Under the pieces are notes generated by a model. It did not search any database. It was not told the DNA's origin and was given only the letters and a program-made list of their open reading frames with translations. Below are positions 7,645 through 18,276 of a DNA stretch of 64,000 bases, piece by piece. Numbering within the stretch: the stretch's first letter is position 1; each line of letters starts with the position of its first letter. Origin of the DNA: Moorella mulderi DSM 14980 (lineage in GTDB: Bacteria; Bacillota; DSM-521; Neomoorellales; Neomoorellaceae); assembly GCF_001594015.1 (NCBI RefSeq), contig NZ_LTBC01000001.1, positions 496,001-560,000 of the forward strand, in the 5' to 3' direction. Position numbers and translations under genes: made by a program.

Positions 7645-7892
7645 AGGTATACGCCTTAATTGTAAATTTTTGGAAAGAAATTCCCCCTCGATTAGCCTCC
7701 TTAAAGTTGCTGCGAATAACATTCCGCCCAACCCATCCTGTGCTACCTTTCATAACACCTCCGGGAACCAGAATTTCCTTGTAATATTCGGGGAAAAATG
7801 TCCAATGGCCACTGGACTGCCGTCACCATTCCTTCTACTCCGCCCCCAGAGTTCCCTAAGAGATATCTTTCTCTTAAGTAAATAAATTAAAG

Positions 7893-7980
7893 TGTTTAAG
7901 GGCAAACCACTCGAAAGGGTGGGACGCAAAGCCATGGGTCTGTAGCCACTTTACTGGTATGACTGCCAGGCTGCCACTTT
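7893..7980 (+). ncRNA. Cyclic-di-GMP-I (GEMM-I) riboswitch
   Basis: The core matches the class-I consensus closely: GGGCAAACC (7900-7908), hairpin CCACTC-GAAA-GGGTGG (7907-7922), GACGCAAAGCC (7923-7933), GGGTCT (7936-7941), and a 3' GCC-x-GGcTGCC block ending at 7975. The closing stem P1 forms between GGCA (7901-7904) and TGCC (7972-7975). GAAA is the tetraloop that docks in the aptamer. It precedes an operon with an HD-GYP-like gene. See the terminator at 8006-8046 for the predicted switching. Confidence 0.93.
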
Positions 7981-8005
7981 TAACATTCAATTTTACTTTA
8001 TTTTA

Positions 8006-8046
8006 AGGGGCAGCCATTTGATGAAGCATGGCTGCCTTTCTTATTT
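8006..8046 (+). terminator. Riboswitch expression-platform terminator
   Basis: GGCAGCCAT (8009-8017) pairs perfectly with ATGGCTGCC (8028-8036), then TTTCTTATTT. The same GGCAGCC (8009-8015) is also a perfect complement of GGCTGCC at 7969-7975, the 3' strand of aptamer stem P1. The two pairings exclude each other. Ligand binding should hold 7969-7975 in P1 and free the terminator to form, i.e. an OFF switch (inference). Confidence 0.85.
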
Positions 8047-8074
8047 CTGGAGGCAAAGAAGCGAGGCGGGTTCA

Positions 8075-8836
8075 GTGCAAGGGGATACGGTAGGTAAAAT
8101 TTTACTAGAGATCAAGCAATTCTGGCCGGCACTTTATTTTCACTCAATTGCGGTTGCCAATATTGCCTGCCGGATGGCATTTGACCTGGGAATAGATGCC
8201 TCCCATTACCAGGACCTATTAATTGGGGCCCTCTTGCATGATGCCGGGAAAATGCAGGTACGCCGGGAAATATTGACGAAACCGGGGCCACTGACAGAGG
8301 CGGAATGGAGGCAGATAAAAAAGCATACCGACTATGGAGCGGACTGGGTGGAGCAAAGGGGAGGGAACGATGAGGTGGTAGCAGTTATTCGCTACCATCA
8401 TGAATGGTGGAATGGAAACGGTTATGCCGGCCTTAAATATGAACAGATTCCCTTGCTGGCCAGAATAGTAACAATCGCCGATGCCTTAGATGCTATGACG
8501 GCGTCGCGACCCTACCGTAAGACGATTGCAATTAGTGAAGCCTTGCTGGAAGTACATACCGGGAAAGGTTTACAATTTGACCCCAACATCATAACTAGCT
8601 TAAGTCAAAAGGCCACCTACGAACCGGCAACCTACCAAGATCCCCGCACCCTTGCCAGGCAAATCCAGGTAGAAAAAGAATGGCTCGCGAGGTTAATTAA
8701 GATTTACGGCGATCTTGCCCATCCTTTAGTAATTGCCCAAAGTCACTGGTTGGATAAGTTGATAGTAACTATTTATAAGTTACAGGAAGGGAAAAGAGGG
8801 AAAAACCTCTCTTTATGGGAGAAAGAGAATCATTAA
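8075..8836 (+). CDS. HD-GYP-like phosphodiesterase-family protein with altered GYP motif
   Basis: About 253 residues, one HD-type metal-dependent hydrolase domain. Visible: LLHDAGKM (H55-D56), REILTKPGPLTEAEW, KKHTDYGAD, then HHEWWNGNGYAG (108-119) and IADALDAMTASRPYRK, all in HD-GYP order. The signature GYP is GYA here and the preceding Asp of HHExxDG is Asn, so cleavage of c-di-GMP is uncertain; it could be a binding or degenerate protein. The frame extends up to 8018, but that start lies in the terminator loop; GTG 8075 with GAGGCGG upstream lies beyond it. First gene of the riboswitch operon, 42 bases from the next. Confidence 0.82.
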   Translation: MQGDTVGKILLEIKQFWPALYFHSIAVANIACRMAFDLGIDASHYQDLLIGALLHDAGKMQVRREILTKPGPLTEAEWRQIKKHTDYGADWVEQRGGNDEVVAVIRYHHEWWNGNGYAGLKYEQIPLLARIVTIADALDAMTASRPYRKTIAISEALLEVHTGKGLQFDPNIITSLSQKATYEPATYQDPRTLARQIQVEKEWLARLIKIYGDLAHPLVIAQSHWLDKLIVTIYKLQEGKRGKNLSLWEKENH

Positions 8837-8878
8837 AACTGGCTTAAAGAGCCAGAGCAGTAGAGGGGGGGTTCAGGT

Positions 8879-10138
8879 ATGCAAGAGTGTAGCCAGTGTG
8901 CCCGCAAGACCCCAGATCGTTCCTGTGTCGACTGCGATTATTTCATGAGTCCCGGCCCTTTGCGCCGGAAGCCGCCGGTGCCCATAGGCATTAGCCTGGT
9001 TGCCGCCGATGGGAAACGTTATGCCGGCCGCATTCTCGTATTGAATACCATGGAACTGGGCCTGGAAACACGAGCTCCCGTTCCCGGTCAATACCGGATT
9101 TATTTAAAGCAGCATCTTAGCCTGGATGTAGCAGGGGTACCGACCAAGGGCAAGGGTAACATCCACCTCTTTGATATCATAGCCGTTTACCGGGGCGAGG
9201 AAACAGCCAGCCGCCTGGGTAATGAAGAATACCGTTTACTGACGGGTAGTACTGGGGACTTCATTGAGCAAGTATCCCAATTAGTCCCCGCCCATTTACA
9301 GGACCTGGTTAAAGAACGACTACTGGCCGAATTAGAAAGCTCGGAGATTTTCAATGCCATGCGGTTGGGCAAGGTAATGCGTTACGAAAAGGGGCGTTTT
9401 CGCCATCTGACAGGACAGGCTGACCTGGAACTGCCCCTGCCGGCAATAGAAAATTTAATGCGCCAGGCAATACACCGGGGAACCCACTGCCGGGAAGTGA
9501 TAGTAAGTGATGACGGTAAAAGGATTTTTGACCTGCACGGTATACCCCTTGACTCCCGGTCAGGGGGCCTGCTGGCCTTTGATCTAACCGAAATTATTGA
9601 AAAGGAAAGGCAGATGCGCCGCCAGGAGATGGAGGCCTACCGGGAAGCCGTGGCTGCCGTCACCAATGGGCGCCTGCAGCTTTTGACTTCAGAAGAAATG
9701 GTAGCTGTATTATCCCAGGGGAAGGAACTGGCAAGGGGAGTAGTTAACAAGGCTGCTGACATAGCTTTGGCTCGCAACAAGTTATGCAGCTTGCTACCTG
9801 CGGTTTTTAGCGCCCGCGCGTACGGCATGGCCTTATCTTTAACTGAGGCTTTGACCAATACCTTAAAACATGCTACGGGTGGTGAATGGGTGGTCCGGCA
9901 GACGGATGAGGCCATCCGGGTAATTATTCAAGACCAGGGCCAGGGAATTAAGATTAAAGATTTACCCAAAGCGGCTTTAATGCGACATTACTCCACCCAA
10001 AATTCTCTTGGTTGCGGGTTTACTTTAATGCTTTATTATGCTGATAAAGTTTATCTAACTACCGGTTCCAGGGGAACCACCCTGGTCCTGGATTTCCATC
10101 AATCAGCAAGTGAAGAAATCTGTTCTCCAGCTTCTTAA
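8879..10138 (+). CDS. RsbW/RsbT-type serine kinase with N-terminal Cys4 and sensor regions
   Basis: 419 residues. N-terminal CxxC-x8-CxxC (C4, C7, C16, C19) resembles a small zinc ribbon. Residues about 33-125 are beta-rich and faintly PilZ-like but without an RxxxR motif. About 130-265 are PAS-like, ending in a helical linker (IIEKERQMRRQEMEAYREA). The C-terminus (about 310-410) is a HATPase_c domain: ALSLTEALTNTLKHA (N box), IQDQGQGI (G1-type) and GCGFTLML. This is the anti-sigma/serine-kinase GHKL fold of RsbW and RsbT, and the STAS proteins downstream are its likely partners. ATG 8879 follows a G7 run. The sensed signal is unknown. Confidence 0.8.
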   Translation: MQECSQCARKTPDRSCVDCDYFMSPGPLRRKPPVPIGISLVAADGKRYAGRILVLNTMELGLETRAPVPGQYRIYLKQHLSLDVAGVPTKGKGNIHLFDIIAVYRGEETASRLGNEEYRLLTGSTGDFIEQVSQLVPAHLQDLVKERLLAELESSEIFNAMRLGKVMRYEKGRFRHLTGQADLELPLPAIENLMRQAIHRGTHCREVIVSDDGKRIFDLHGIPLDSRSGGLLAFDLTEIIEKERQMRRQEMEAYREAVAAVTNGRLQLLTSEEMVAVLSQGKELARGVVNKAADIALARNKLCSLLPAVFSARAYGMALSLTEALTNTLKHATGGEWVVRQTDEAIRVIIQDQGQGIKIKDLPKAALMRHYSTQNSLGCGFTLMLYYADKVYLTTGSRGTTLVLDFHQSASEEICSPAS

Positions 10139-10164
10139 GTAAAGAAAAGGGGAGGAGCGATATT

Positions 10165-10494
10165 ATGCTGGCAATCTCTATAACCAAGGGCGATTATGGG
10201 CGCTGTTTAAACCTTAAAGGGGAGTTAGACATGGAAACCCTGGCTACGCTGGAGCAAGCAGCAGAAGTACAGGAAGGGGAGAGGCAATTGAAAATAAACC
10301 TGGCAGGGGTATCCTTTATAGATTCTACAGGTCTCAGGGGTTTATTAGAAATACAGCGCCGGTGGTCAATGAAGGGAGGTGAGGTACGGGTTATTAACCC
10401 CTGTCCGGAGATTGCCGAAGTTTTCCGGCTCGTAGGTATGGAAGAACTTTTAGATTATAGTGACCAGAGCAAGGTAACTGGGGGTGAATATTAA
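10165..10494 (+). CDS. STAS-domain anti-anti-sigma-factor-type protein (first copy)
   Basis: 109 residues, a single STAS domain of the SpoIIAA/RsbV class. Visible: LNLKGELDM in the first strand and FIDSTGLRGLLEI, in which S54 is the expected phosphorylation site. In the partner-switch scheme an RsbW-like kinase phosphorylates this serine and a PP2C phosphatase removes the phosphate; both are encoded next door. The stop codon abuts the phosphatase start. Start ATG 10165 follows GGGGAGGAGCG. The downstream target (sigma factor or effector) is not encoded in the operon, so it acts on something elsewhere or on FapA or the HD protein. Confidence 0.9.
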   Translation: MLAISITKGDYGRCLNLKGELDMETLATLEQAAEVQEGERQLKINLAGVSFIDSTGLRGLLEIQRRWSMKGGEVRVINPCPEIAEVFRLVGMEELLDYSDQSKVTGGEY

Positions 10495-11232
10495 ATGTCC
10501 CTGGATACCGGTGGCAATGGGAAACAAATAATACATGCCGGTATACAGGGTGCCGGGTGTAGTATTCCTGCAGATCTGGAAGGCGGCGACTTTTTTGATT
10601 TTATTCCCCTCGGGGAAGATCAACTTATTGTTGCTATCGGAGATGTAATGGGTAAAGGTATGCGTGCCGCCGGGCAAATGAAGGAGCTTTGTACAATCTT
10701 ACATGCCTGTACCAGGAAAGACCTGTCCCTATTAGAAATCATTAATCAGCTGGCTGCAATCGGAGGAAAGCAGCTGCACCGCGCCGGTTCCTTTGCCACC
10801 CTGTGCCTTATTTCTTATGAACGGCAGCATAATTGTTTAACCTGCCTTAGCGCCGGACACCCGTCTCCGGTAATATTTTCAGGCCGTAATATCCACGTAC
10901 CCCGGGTAAGGGGGGTGGCCCTGGGTTTCCTGGAAGAATACCAGGGTACTCGACCGGAACAAGTTGTCCTCTCTTGCGGCGACGTAGTTATCTTGTATAC
11001 CGATGGCCTGGTAGAAGCCCGCGATGCCAACGGTCAAAATTATGGTTTAAATCGCCTCAAAGAGATAGTTGCCGCCAATACCTGCCTGGACGCAGTTGAA
11101 CTCCAGGAGGTTATCTTAAATGACTTATTTACCTTTACCGGCTGCAGGCAGCAAAGGGATGATGTAACCCTGGTAATACTTAAGAAAGAGCTGGAAAAAG
11201 GGGGGGAGTGTCATGGAAATCAGGGTGAATAA
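10495..11232 (+). CDS. PP2C-type (SpoIIE/RsbU family) serine phosphatase
   Basis: 245 residues, catalytic domain only. Metal-binding signatures: DLEGGDFFDF near residue 30, AIGDVMGKGMRAA (about 47-59), CLSAGHPSP, ILYTDGLVEARD and the C-terminal RDDVTLVIL. It is predicted to dephosphorylate the STAS proteins on either side and so reset the partner switch. Unlike RsbU or SpoIIE it has no sensory or membrane domain, so control must come from partners or expression. ATG follows the previous stop directly (GGGGGTGAAT site) and its 3' end overlaps the next gene by 20 bases, a sign of translational coupling. Confidence 0.92.
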   Translation: MSLDTGGNGKQIIHAGIQGAGCSIPADLEGGDFFDFIPLGEDQLIVAIGDVMGKGMRAAGQMKELCTILHACTRKDLSLLEIINQLAAIGGKQLHRAGSFATLCLISYERQHNCLTCLSAGHPSPVIFSGRNIHVPRVRGVALGFLEEYQGTRPEQVVLSCGDVVILYTDGLVEARDANGQNYGLNRLKEIVAANTCLDAVELQEVILNDLFTFTGCRQQRDDVTLVILKKELEKGGECHGNQGE

Positions 11233-11533
11233 AGAAAAGGAAAAGGCCACCCTGCTGGTAGCGGGGGAATTGGACTACAGCAATGTTGCTCAGTTGCAGC
11301 AAGAGATTGAAAGGCAGGAGGCCCCCGTGGTGGAGGTAGTTCTTAAGGACCTGCAGTTCATGGATTCCTCCGGTGCCGGGATGCTTCTCAGCCAGGCCAG
11401 GTTGTTGAACCGGCAGAACCGCGTTTTAAAAATTACCCATATCCCCGCAAATATTCGCCATGACCTGGAAATAATCGGCTTTTTCCGCGTCTTAGAAACC
11501 CTTAAAGGCGCCCCTCAAAGTGGAGGGGAGTGA
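11213..11533 (+). CDS. STAS-domain anti-anti-sigma-factor-type protein (second copy)
   Basis: 106 residues, STAS domain with LLVAGELDYSN and FMDSSGAGMLLSQA, the DSSG block carrying the expected phospho-serine. It differs enough from the first copy to suggest separate partners rather than a recent duplication. It overlaps the phosphatase gene by 20 bases and ends directly at the fapA start. The site GGGGGGAGTG lies inside the phosphatase gene. Two STAS proteins around one phosphatase and one kinase would let the module have two outputs (inference). Confidence 0.9.
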   Translation: MEIRVNKEKEKATLLVAGELDYSNVAQLQQEIERQEAPVVEVVLKDLQFMDSSGAGMLLSQARLLNRQNRVLKITHIPANIRHDLEIIGFFRVLETLKGAPQSGGE

Positions 11534-13309
11534 TTGCATGTGGAATCTTTAAAGGCCGGAGCCCTTGAACAGCCCGGGGAAAATGGCGTGGCACCCAGGG
11601 CGGCCGTAATAAACGGGCAGCTGGTAATAAAACACCCGCCCGGAGGCCCTTATCCGGTGATAGTGCCCTGCCCGGGGTTGCGCCTGGTAGTAAACGGGGA
11701 AGAACGAAGCGAACCGACGCCTGTAAATGAGAAGGACAGGGTGGAAATAATCGTTCAGGATGAAAGGCGGGAAGGATACTGGCAGGTAAAGGTTACTGCG
11801 GATAAACAGGAGGCACTTTTACAGGTAAAACCTTGGGTATTAGTCCGGCGGCAAGTGCGGGACCTGCCACCGGCGCGGGTTTTATACCTGGAGGTCCTGG
11901 AGCACGAAGATTTCTATAAACCTTTTACCCTGGAAGATTTAACCCGGGAGATAGAGCGCCAGGGTATCCAGTATGGTATCGACTGGCAGGCCTGTGCCCG
12001 GGGACTTGAAGCCTCGACCGAGGGTACCTTAATTATTGCCCGGGGGCAACCACCCGTACCAGGTAAAGACGCCTCGGTAGAATTATTCTTTACTACCCAG
12101 CAAAAGGTCCCAGTAGCAGTCGGAGAAGAAGACACGGTGAACTTCCGGGAAAGATTTCGTTTCACCGCGGTTGAGGCCGGAATGGTCCTGGCCAGGAAAC
12201 ACCCGGCTGAAGTTGGGCAGCCGGGGAAGGCGGTAACGGGGGAAATAATCGTGCCCCCCGAGCCTAGGGATATTGAAATGACAGCCGGTTCCGGCGCTGT
12301 TTTAAGCAATGATGGTTTGGAGGTCATTGCTACCATAGCCGGCCGCCCCGTGGCAAGGGGGTTTAAAGGGCGGGTTGTTATCAGTGTGGTCCCCGCCCTT
12401 ATGCACCCTGGTAATGTTGATATTACCTCGGGAAACATTTCTTTCACCGGTGATGTAATGATTGCCGGCCAGGTTGAAGAAGGGATGAGTGTTGAGGCTG
12501 GCGGTAATATTTATATAGAGGGCGCTGTATCCAGGGCCATGGTCCGGGCCGGGGGCTTAATTGAGGTACGCGGCAACGTTTTTTCTTCCCTGCTGGCCGC
12601 CGGTAGTACGGGGGCTTTGCAGCAGAAATGCGGCGCGATACTTGCCAGGGTTGCTGCCATCCTGGAGCAATTTGTAGCCGCTGCTACCCAGCTTATCCAT
12701 CATCCTTCCTTTAAAAAGGATGACCTTAAAGGTGGTATTGGTCCCCTGGTATTATTGCTTTTAGAGAAGAAATTTCGCGAGCTTCCTGCGGCTGTAGAAT
12801 TACTAAAAAAGGAAGCCCACAGCCTTCCTGCTATATCAATGAACAGTTCGACGGCATTGATAAATGATCTGGAACGCCTGGTAAGGACACCATTGGCCAT
12901 TAATAGTTTAGAACAACTGGAATCAATGTTGAAAGAAATTATAACCTGGAGGGATGAGGTTAATACACCGCCTCAAGGTGCGTCCGACATTATAATTCAC
13001 TACGCCATTAACTCAACCGTTATAGCCACCGGTAACATTAAAGTACTAGGTGATGGCTGTTATCATTCCAGATTGCAGGCCGGGAAAGCGGTAGCTGTAC
13101 ATGGTGTGTTCCGCGGTGGGGAGATCCAGGCCCAGGGTGACGTTTATATTAAGGAACTGGGCTCCCGTACCGGTACGAGCACCAGGGTCGAAACCCAGGC
13201 TGGGGCTACTGTGACCATAGATCATGCTTTTGAGAATACTTCCATCCCGTATAGGTTCCCGCCAGTATTCTTTTGTTCAGGAAGAATGGGGAGTGCGGCT
13301 ATGGCTTGA
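11534..13309 (+). CDS. fapA: FapA / DUF342 beta-helix protein
   Basis: 591 residues, DUF342 family (FapA, polymerase-associated polyA group). A KH-like/N-terminal part reaches to about 250 (GMVLARKHPAEVGQPGKAVTGE is characteristic). A right-handed beta-helix follows (GNVDITSGNISFTGDVMIAG, EAGGNIYIEGAVS), then a helical coil (about 375-480), then more beta-helix turns (GNIKVLGDG). In Vibrio FapA links glucose uptake to flagellation through a polar partner; in Clostridia its role is unclear. TTG 11534 is 5 bases from GGAGGGG; GTG 11540 is an alternative. Last gene of the riboswitch operon, closed by a terminator. Confidence 0.85.
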   Translation: MHVESLKAGALEQPGENGVAPRAAVINGQLVIKHPPGGPYPVIVPCPGLRLVVNGEERSEPTPVNEKDRVEIIVQDERREGYWQVKVTADKQEALLQVKPWVLVRRQVRDLPPARVLYLEVLEHEDFYKPFTLEDLTREIERQGIQYGIDWQACARGLEASTEGTLIIARGQPPVPGKDASVELFFTTQQKVPVAVGEEDTVNFRERFRFTAVEAGMVLARKHPAEVGQPGKAVTGEIIVPPEPRDIEMTAGSGAVLSNDGLEVIATIAGRPVARGFKGRVVISVVPALMHPGNVDITSGNISFTGDVMIAGQVEEGMSVEAGGNIYIEGAVSRAMVRAGGLIEVRGNVFSSLLAAGSTGALQQKCGAILARVAAILEQFVAAATQLIHHPSFKKDDLKGGIGPLVLLLLEKKFRELPAAVELLKKEAHSLPAISMNSSTALINDLERLVRTPLAINSLEQLESMLKEIITWRDEVNTPPQGASDIIIHYAINSTVIATGNIKVLGDGCYHSRLQAGKAVAVHGVFRGGEIQAQGDVYIKELGSRTGTSTRVETQAGATVTIDHAFENTSIPYRFPPVFFCSGRMGSAAMA

Positions 13310-13367
13310 CCGGGAAGGAAACCTGGCCAGGCGTAGTATTCCAGCCCCATAGCAGCAAAGCCGGATA

Positions 13368-13389
13368 CCCCCCTGAAGGGGGGCTTTTT
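13368..13389 (+). terminator. Terminator of the riboswitch operon
   Basis: CCCCCC (13368-13373), TGAA loop, GGGGGG (13378-13383), then CTTTTT. It ends the 8075-13309 unit. Confidence 0.85.
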
Positions 13390-13471
13390 ACTTCCAGGAG
13401 GAAATCAAGGGTGGAGGAAGAATTATTAAGGGGTTTTCGCGATAACTAGACTGGGGTAAAGAAGGGATATC

Positions 13472-14416
13472 ATGCAACTGGAAGACATCAAGGGAATAGC
13501 CGTTTTAGGCACCGGCACCATGGGCCATGGTATTGCTTTATTATGCGCCCTGGCAGGATATCAAGTGCGACTTTTTGGCCGTAGTGAGGATAGCCTGGAG
13601 CGTGGCTTCAGCCAGATACGCTCCGGCCTGGAGTTGCTGGCAAGGAACGGTCTTGTAGATGACTTTCGCATTGAAGGGGTAATGGAAAACATTAAAGGGG
13701 TTACGACCCTTGCAGAGGCCGCTGCAGGGGCCGATTTTGTCATTGAAGCCGTGGTTGAGAATCTGGCCGTAAAGCAGGGGCTATTTCAAGAACTCGATGC
13801 CCTGGCCCCGCCCCACGCCATCCTGGCTTCAACCACATCCGGCCTGGACCCCACAGAGCTGGCGGCATTAACCAGGCGGCCGGAAAGGGTTATTGTTACC
13901 CACTTCTGGAATCCACCCCATTTGCTGCCACTGGTAGAGATAGTACGGGGTGAAAAAACGGCTGCGGCCACTGTGGACCTGGCTAGGGCCCTGGTAATCA
14001 GGCTGGGCAGGAAGCCCATTGAAGTCAAAAAGGCCGTGCCCGGATTTGTGGGCAACCGCCTGCAGTTCGCCCTCCTGCGCGAGGCCCTGTACATCGTCGA
14101 ACAGGGCTGGGCTACGGCAGAGGATGTGGATGCGGCCGTTAAATACAGTTTTGGCCGGCGCCTGGCAGTTACCGGTCCCCTGGAAAGCGCCGACCTGGGG
14201 GGATTGGATGTGTTTTATAACATCCAGTCTTACCTCAACCAGGACCTCTGCCACGAAAGAGGGCCGTTACAACTTCTCAAGGAAAAAGTAGAGCGGGGAG
14301 AACTGGGGATAAAGACCGGCCGCGGCTTTTACGACTGGCAGGATGAACGTGTCCTGTCCATTAAAAAAGCCCGGGAAGAAGACCTGATTAAGCGGCTGCA
14401 GGAAGATAAGTTTTGA
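13472..14416 (+). CDS. 3-hydroxyacyl-CoA dehydrogenase
   Basis: 314 residues, NAD-dependent. It oxidises 3-hydroxyacyl-CoA to 3-oxoacyl-CoA, or does the reverse. Rossmann motif AVLGTGTMGHGIALL at the N-terminus, ADFVIEAVVEN (about 87-97), catalytic-region VTHFWNPPHLLPLVEIV, and the C-terminal domain with PGFVGNRLQFALLREA and GIKTGRGFYDW. The length fits the single-function family (HBD/lambda-crystallin type). It stands alone, with no thiolase or crotonase beside it, so whether the substrate is 3-hydroxybutyryl-CoA cannot be told. ATG 13472 follows AAGAAGGGAT. Convergent with PFOR and separated from it by a shared terminator. Confidence 0.88.
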   Translation: MQLEDIKGIAVLGTGTMGHGIALLCALAGYQVRLFGRSEDSLERGFSQIRSGLELLARNGLVDDFRIEGVMENIKGVTTLAEAAAGADFVIEAVVENLAVKQGLFQELDALAPPHAILASTTSGLDPTELAALTRRPERVIVTHFWNPPHLLPLVEIVRGEKTAAATVDLARALVIRLGRKPIEVKKAVPGFVGNRLQFALLREALYIVEQGWATAEDVDAAVKYSFGRRLAVTGPLESADLGGLDVFYNIQSYLNQDLCHERGPLQLLKEKVERGELGIKTGRGFYDWQDERVLSIKKAREEDLIKRLQEDKF

Positions 14417-14447
14417 GAAGACGGTTGCTCATGTTTAGTTGATAGTT

Positions 14448-14481
14448 AAAAAGGCCAGGAGTTTCAACTCCCGGCCTTTGG
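14448..14481. terminator. Bidirectional terminator between hydroxyacyl-CoA dehydrogenase and PFOR
   Basis: AAAGGCC-A-GGAGT pairs with ACTCC-C-GGCCTTT around TTCA, with A-run and T-run on opposite sides. Confidence 0.88.
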
Positions 14482-14498
14482 TTTACAGGCTAGAGGGC

Positions 14499-18032
<3,534 letters not shown>

Positions 18033-18084
18033 TCACCAAAAAATTTAAGCCATACCCCTGGTCCCTATATTGATTCCATATATT

Positions 18085-18113
18085 AATCTATCATTAGAAA
18101 AAAAAATGGTCAA
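18085..18113 (-). promoter_or_regulatory. Candidate sigma-A promoter of PFOR
   Basis: On the minus strand, TTGACC (18108-18113), 17-base spacer, TAGATT (18085-18090), in a very AT-rich stretch 70 bases upstream of the start. Confidence 0.55.
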
Positions 18114-18199
18114 TACCAAGTATGCAATACACATAATACATATAAAATATAATAATAAGAATACAAAATAATTACACAAAAAACACCCGGGGAGGGGCA

Positions 18200-18226
18200 G
18201 TTCCCGGCTATACGATAGCCGGGAAC
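18200..18226. repeat. 12-bp perfect hairpin between the lipoprotein gene and PFOR
   Basis: GTTCCCGGCTAT (18200-18211) and ATAGCCGGGAAC (18215-18226) with an ACG loop. In the minus direction a T6 run follows only after about 15 bases, so it is probably the transcript end of the lipoprotein gene, but not a textbook terminator. The region 18027-18276 otherwise holds the PFOR promoter. Confidence 0.7.
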
Positions 18227-18276
18227 ATCCTGTCCGGATGCAAGCAAAAAACGGGTTTTCCTGAACCGGAAGCCTC

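Noticed and set aside
7553-7753. Minus-strand 66-codon frame with a GGAGGTGTT site
   Set aside because: It runs through the G11/C11 tract into a hydrophobic nonsense-like tail, has no recognisable family and no promoter; not enough to call a gene.
8018-8074. Longer N-terminus of the HD-GYP-like protein starting at TTG 8018
   Set aside because: These codons lie inside the riboswitch terminator loop and stem; GTG 8075 has its own ribosome site beyond the terminator.
13340-13390. Possible second c-di-GMP riboswitch because of GCAAAGCC near 13356
   Set aside because: Only that octamer matches; the rest of the aptamer is missing and the following hairpin is the terminator of fapA.
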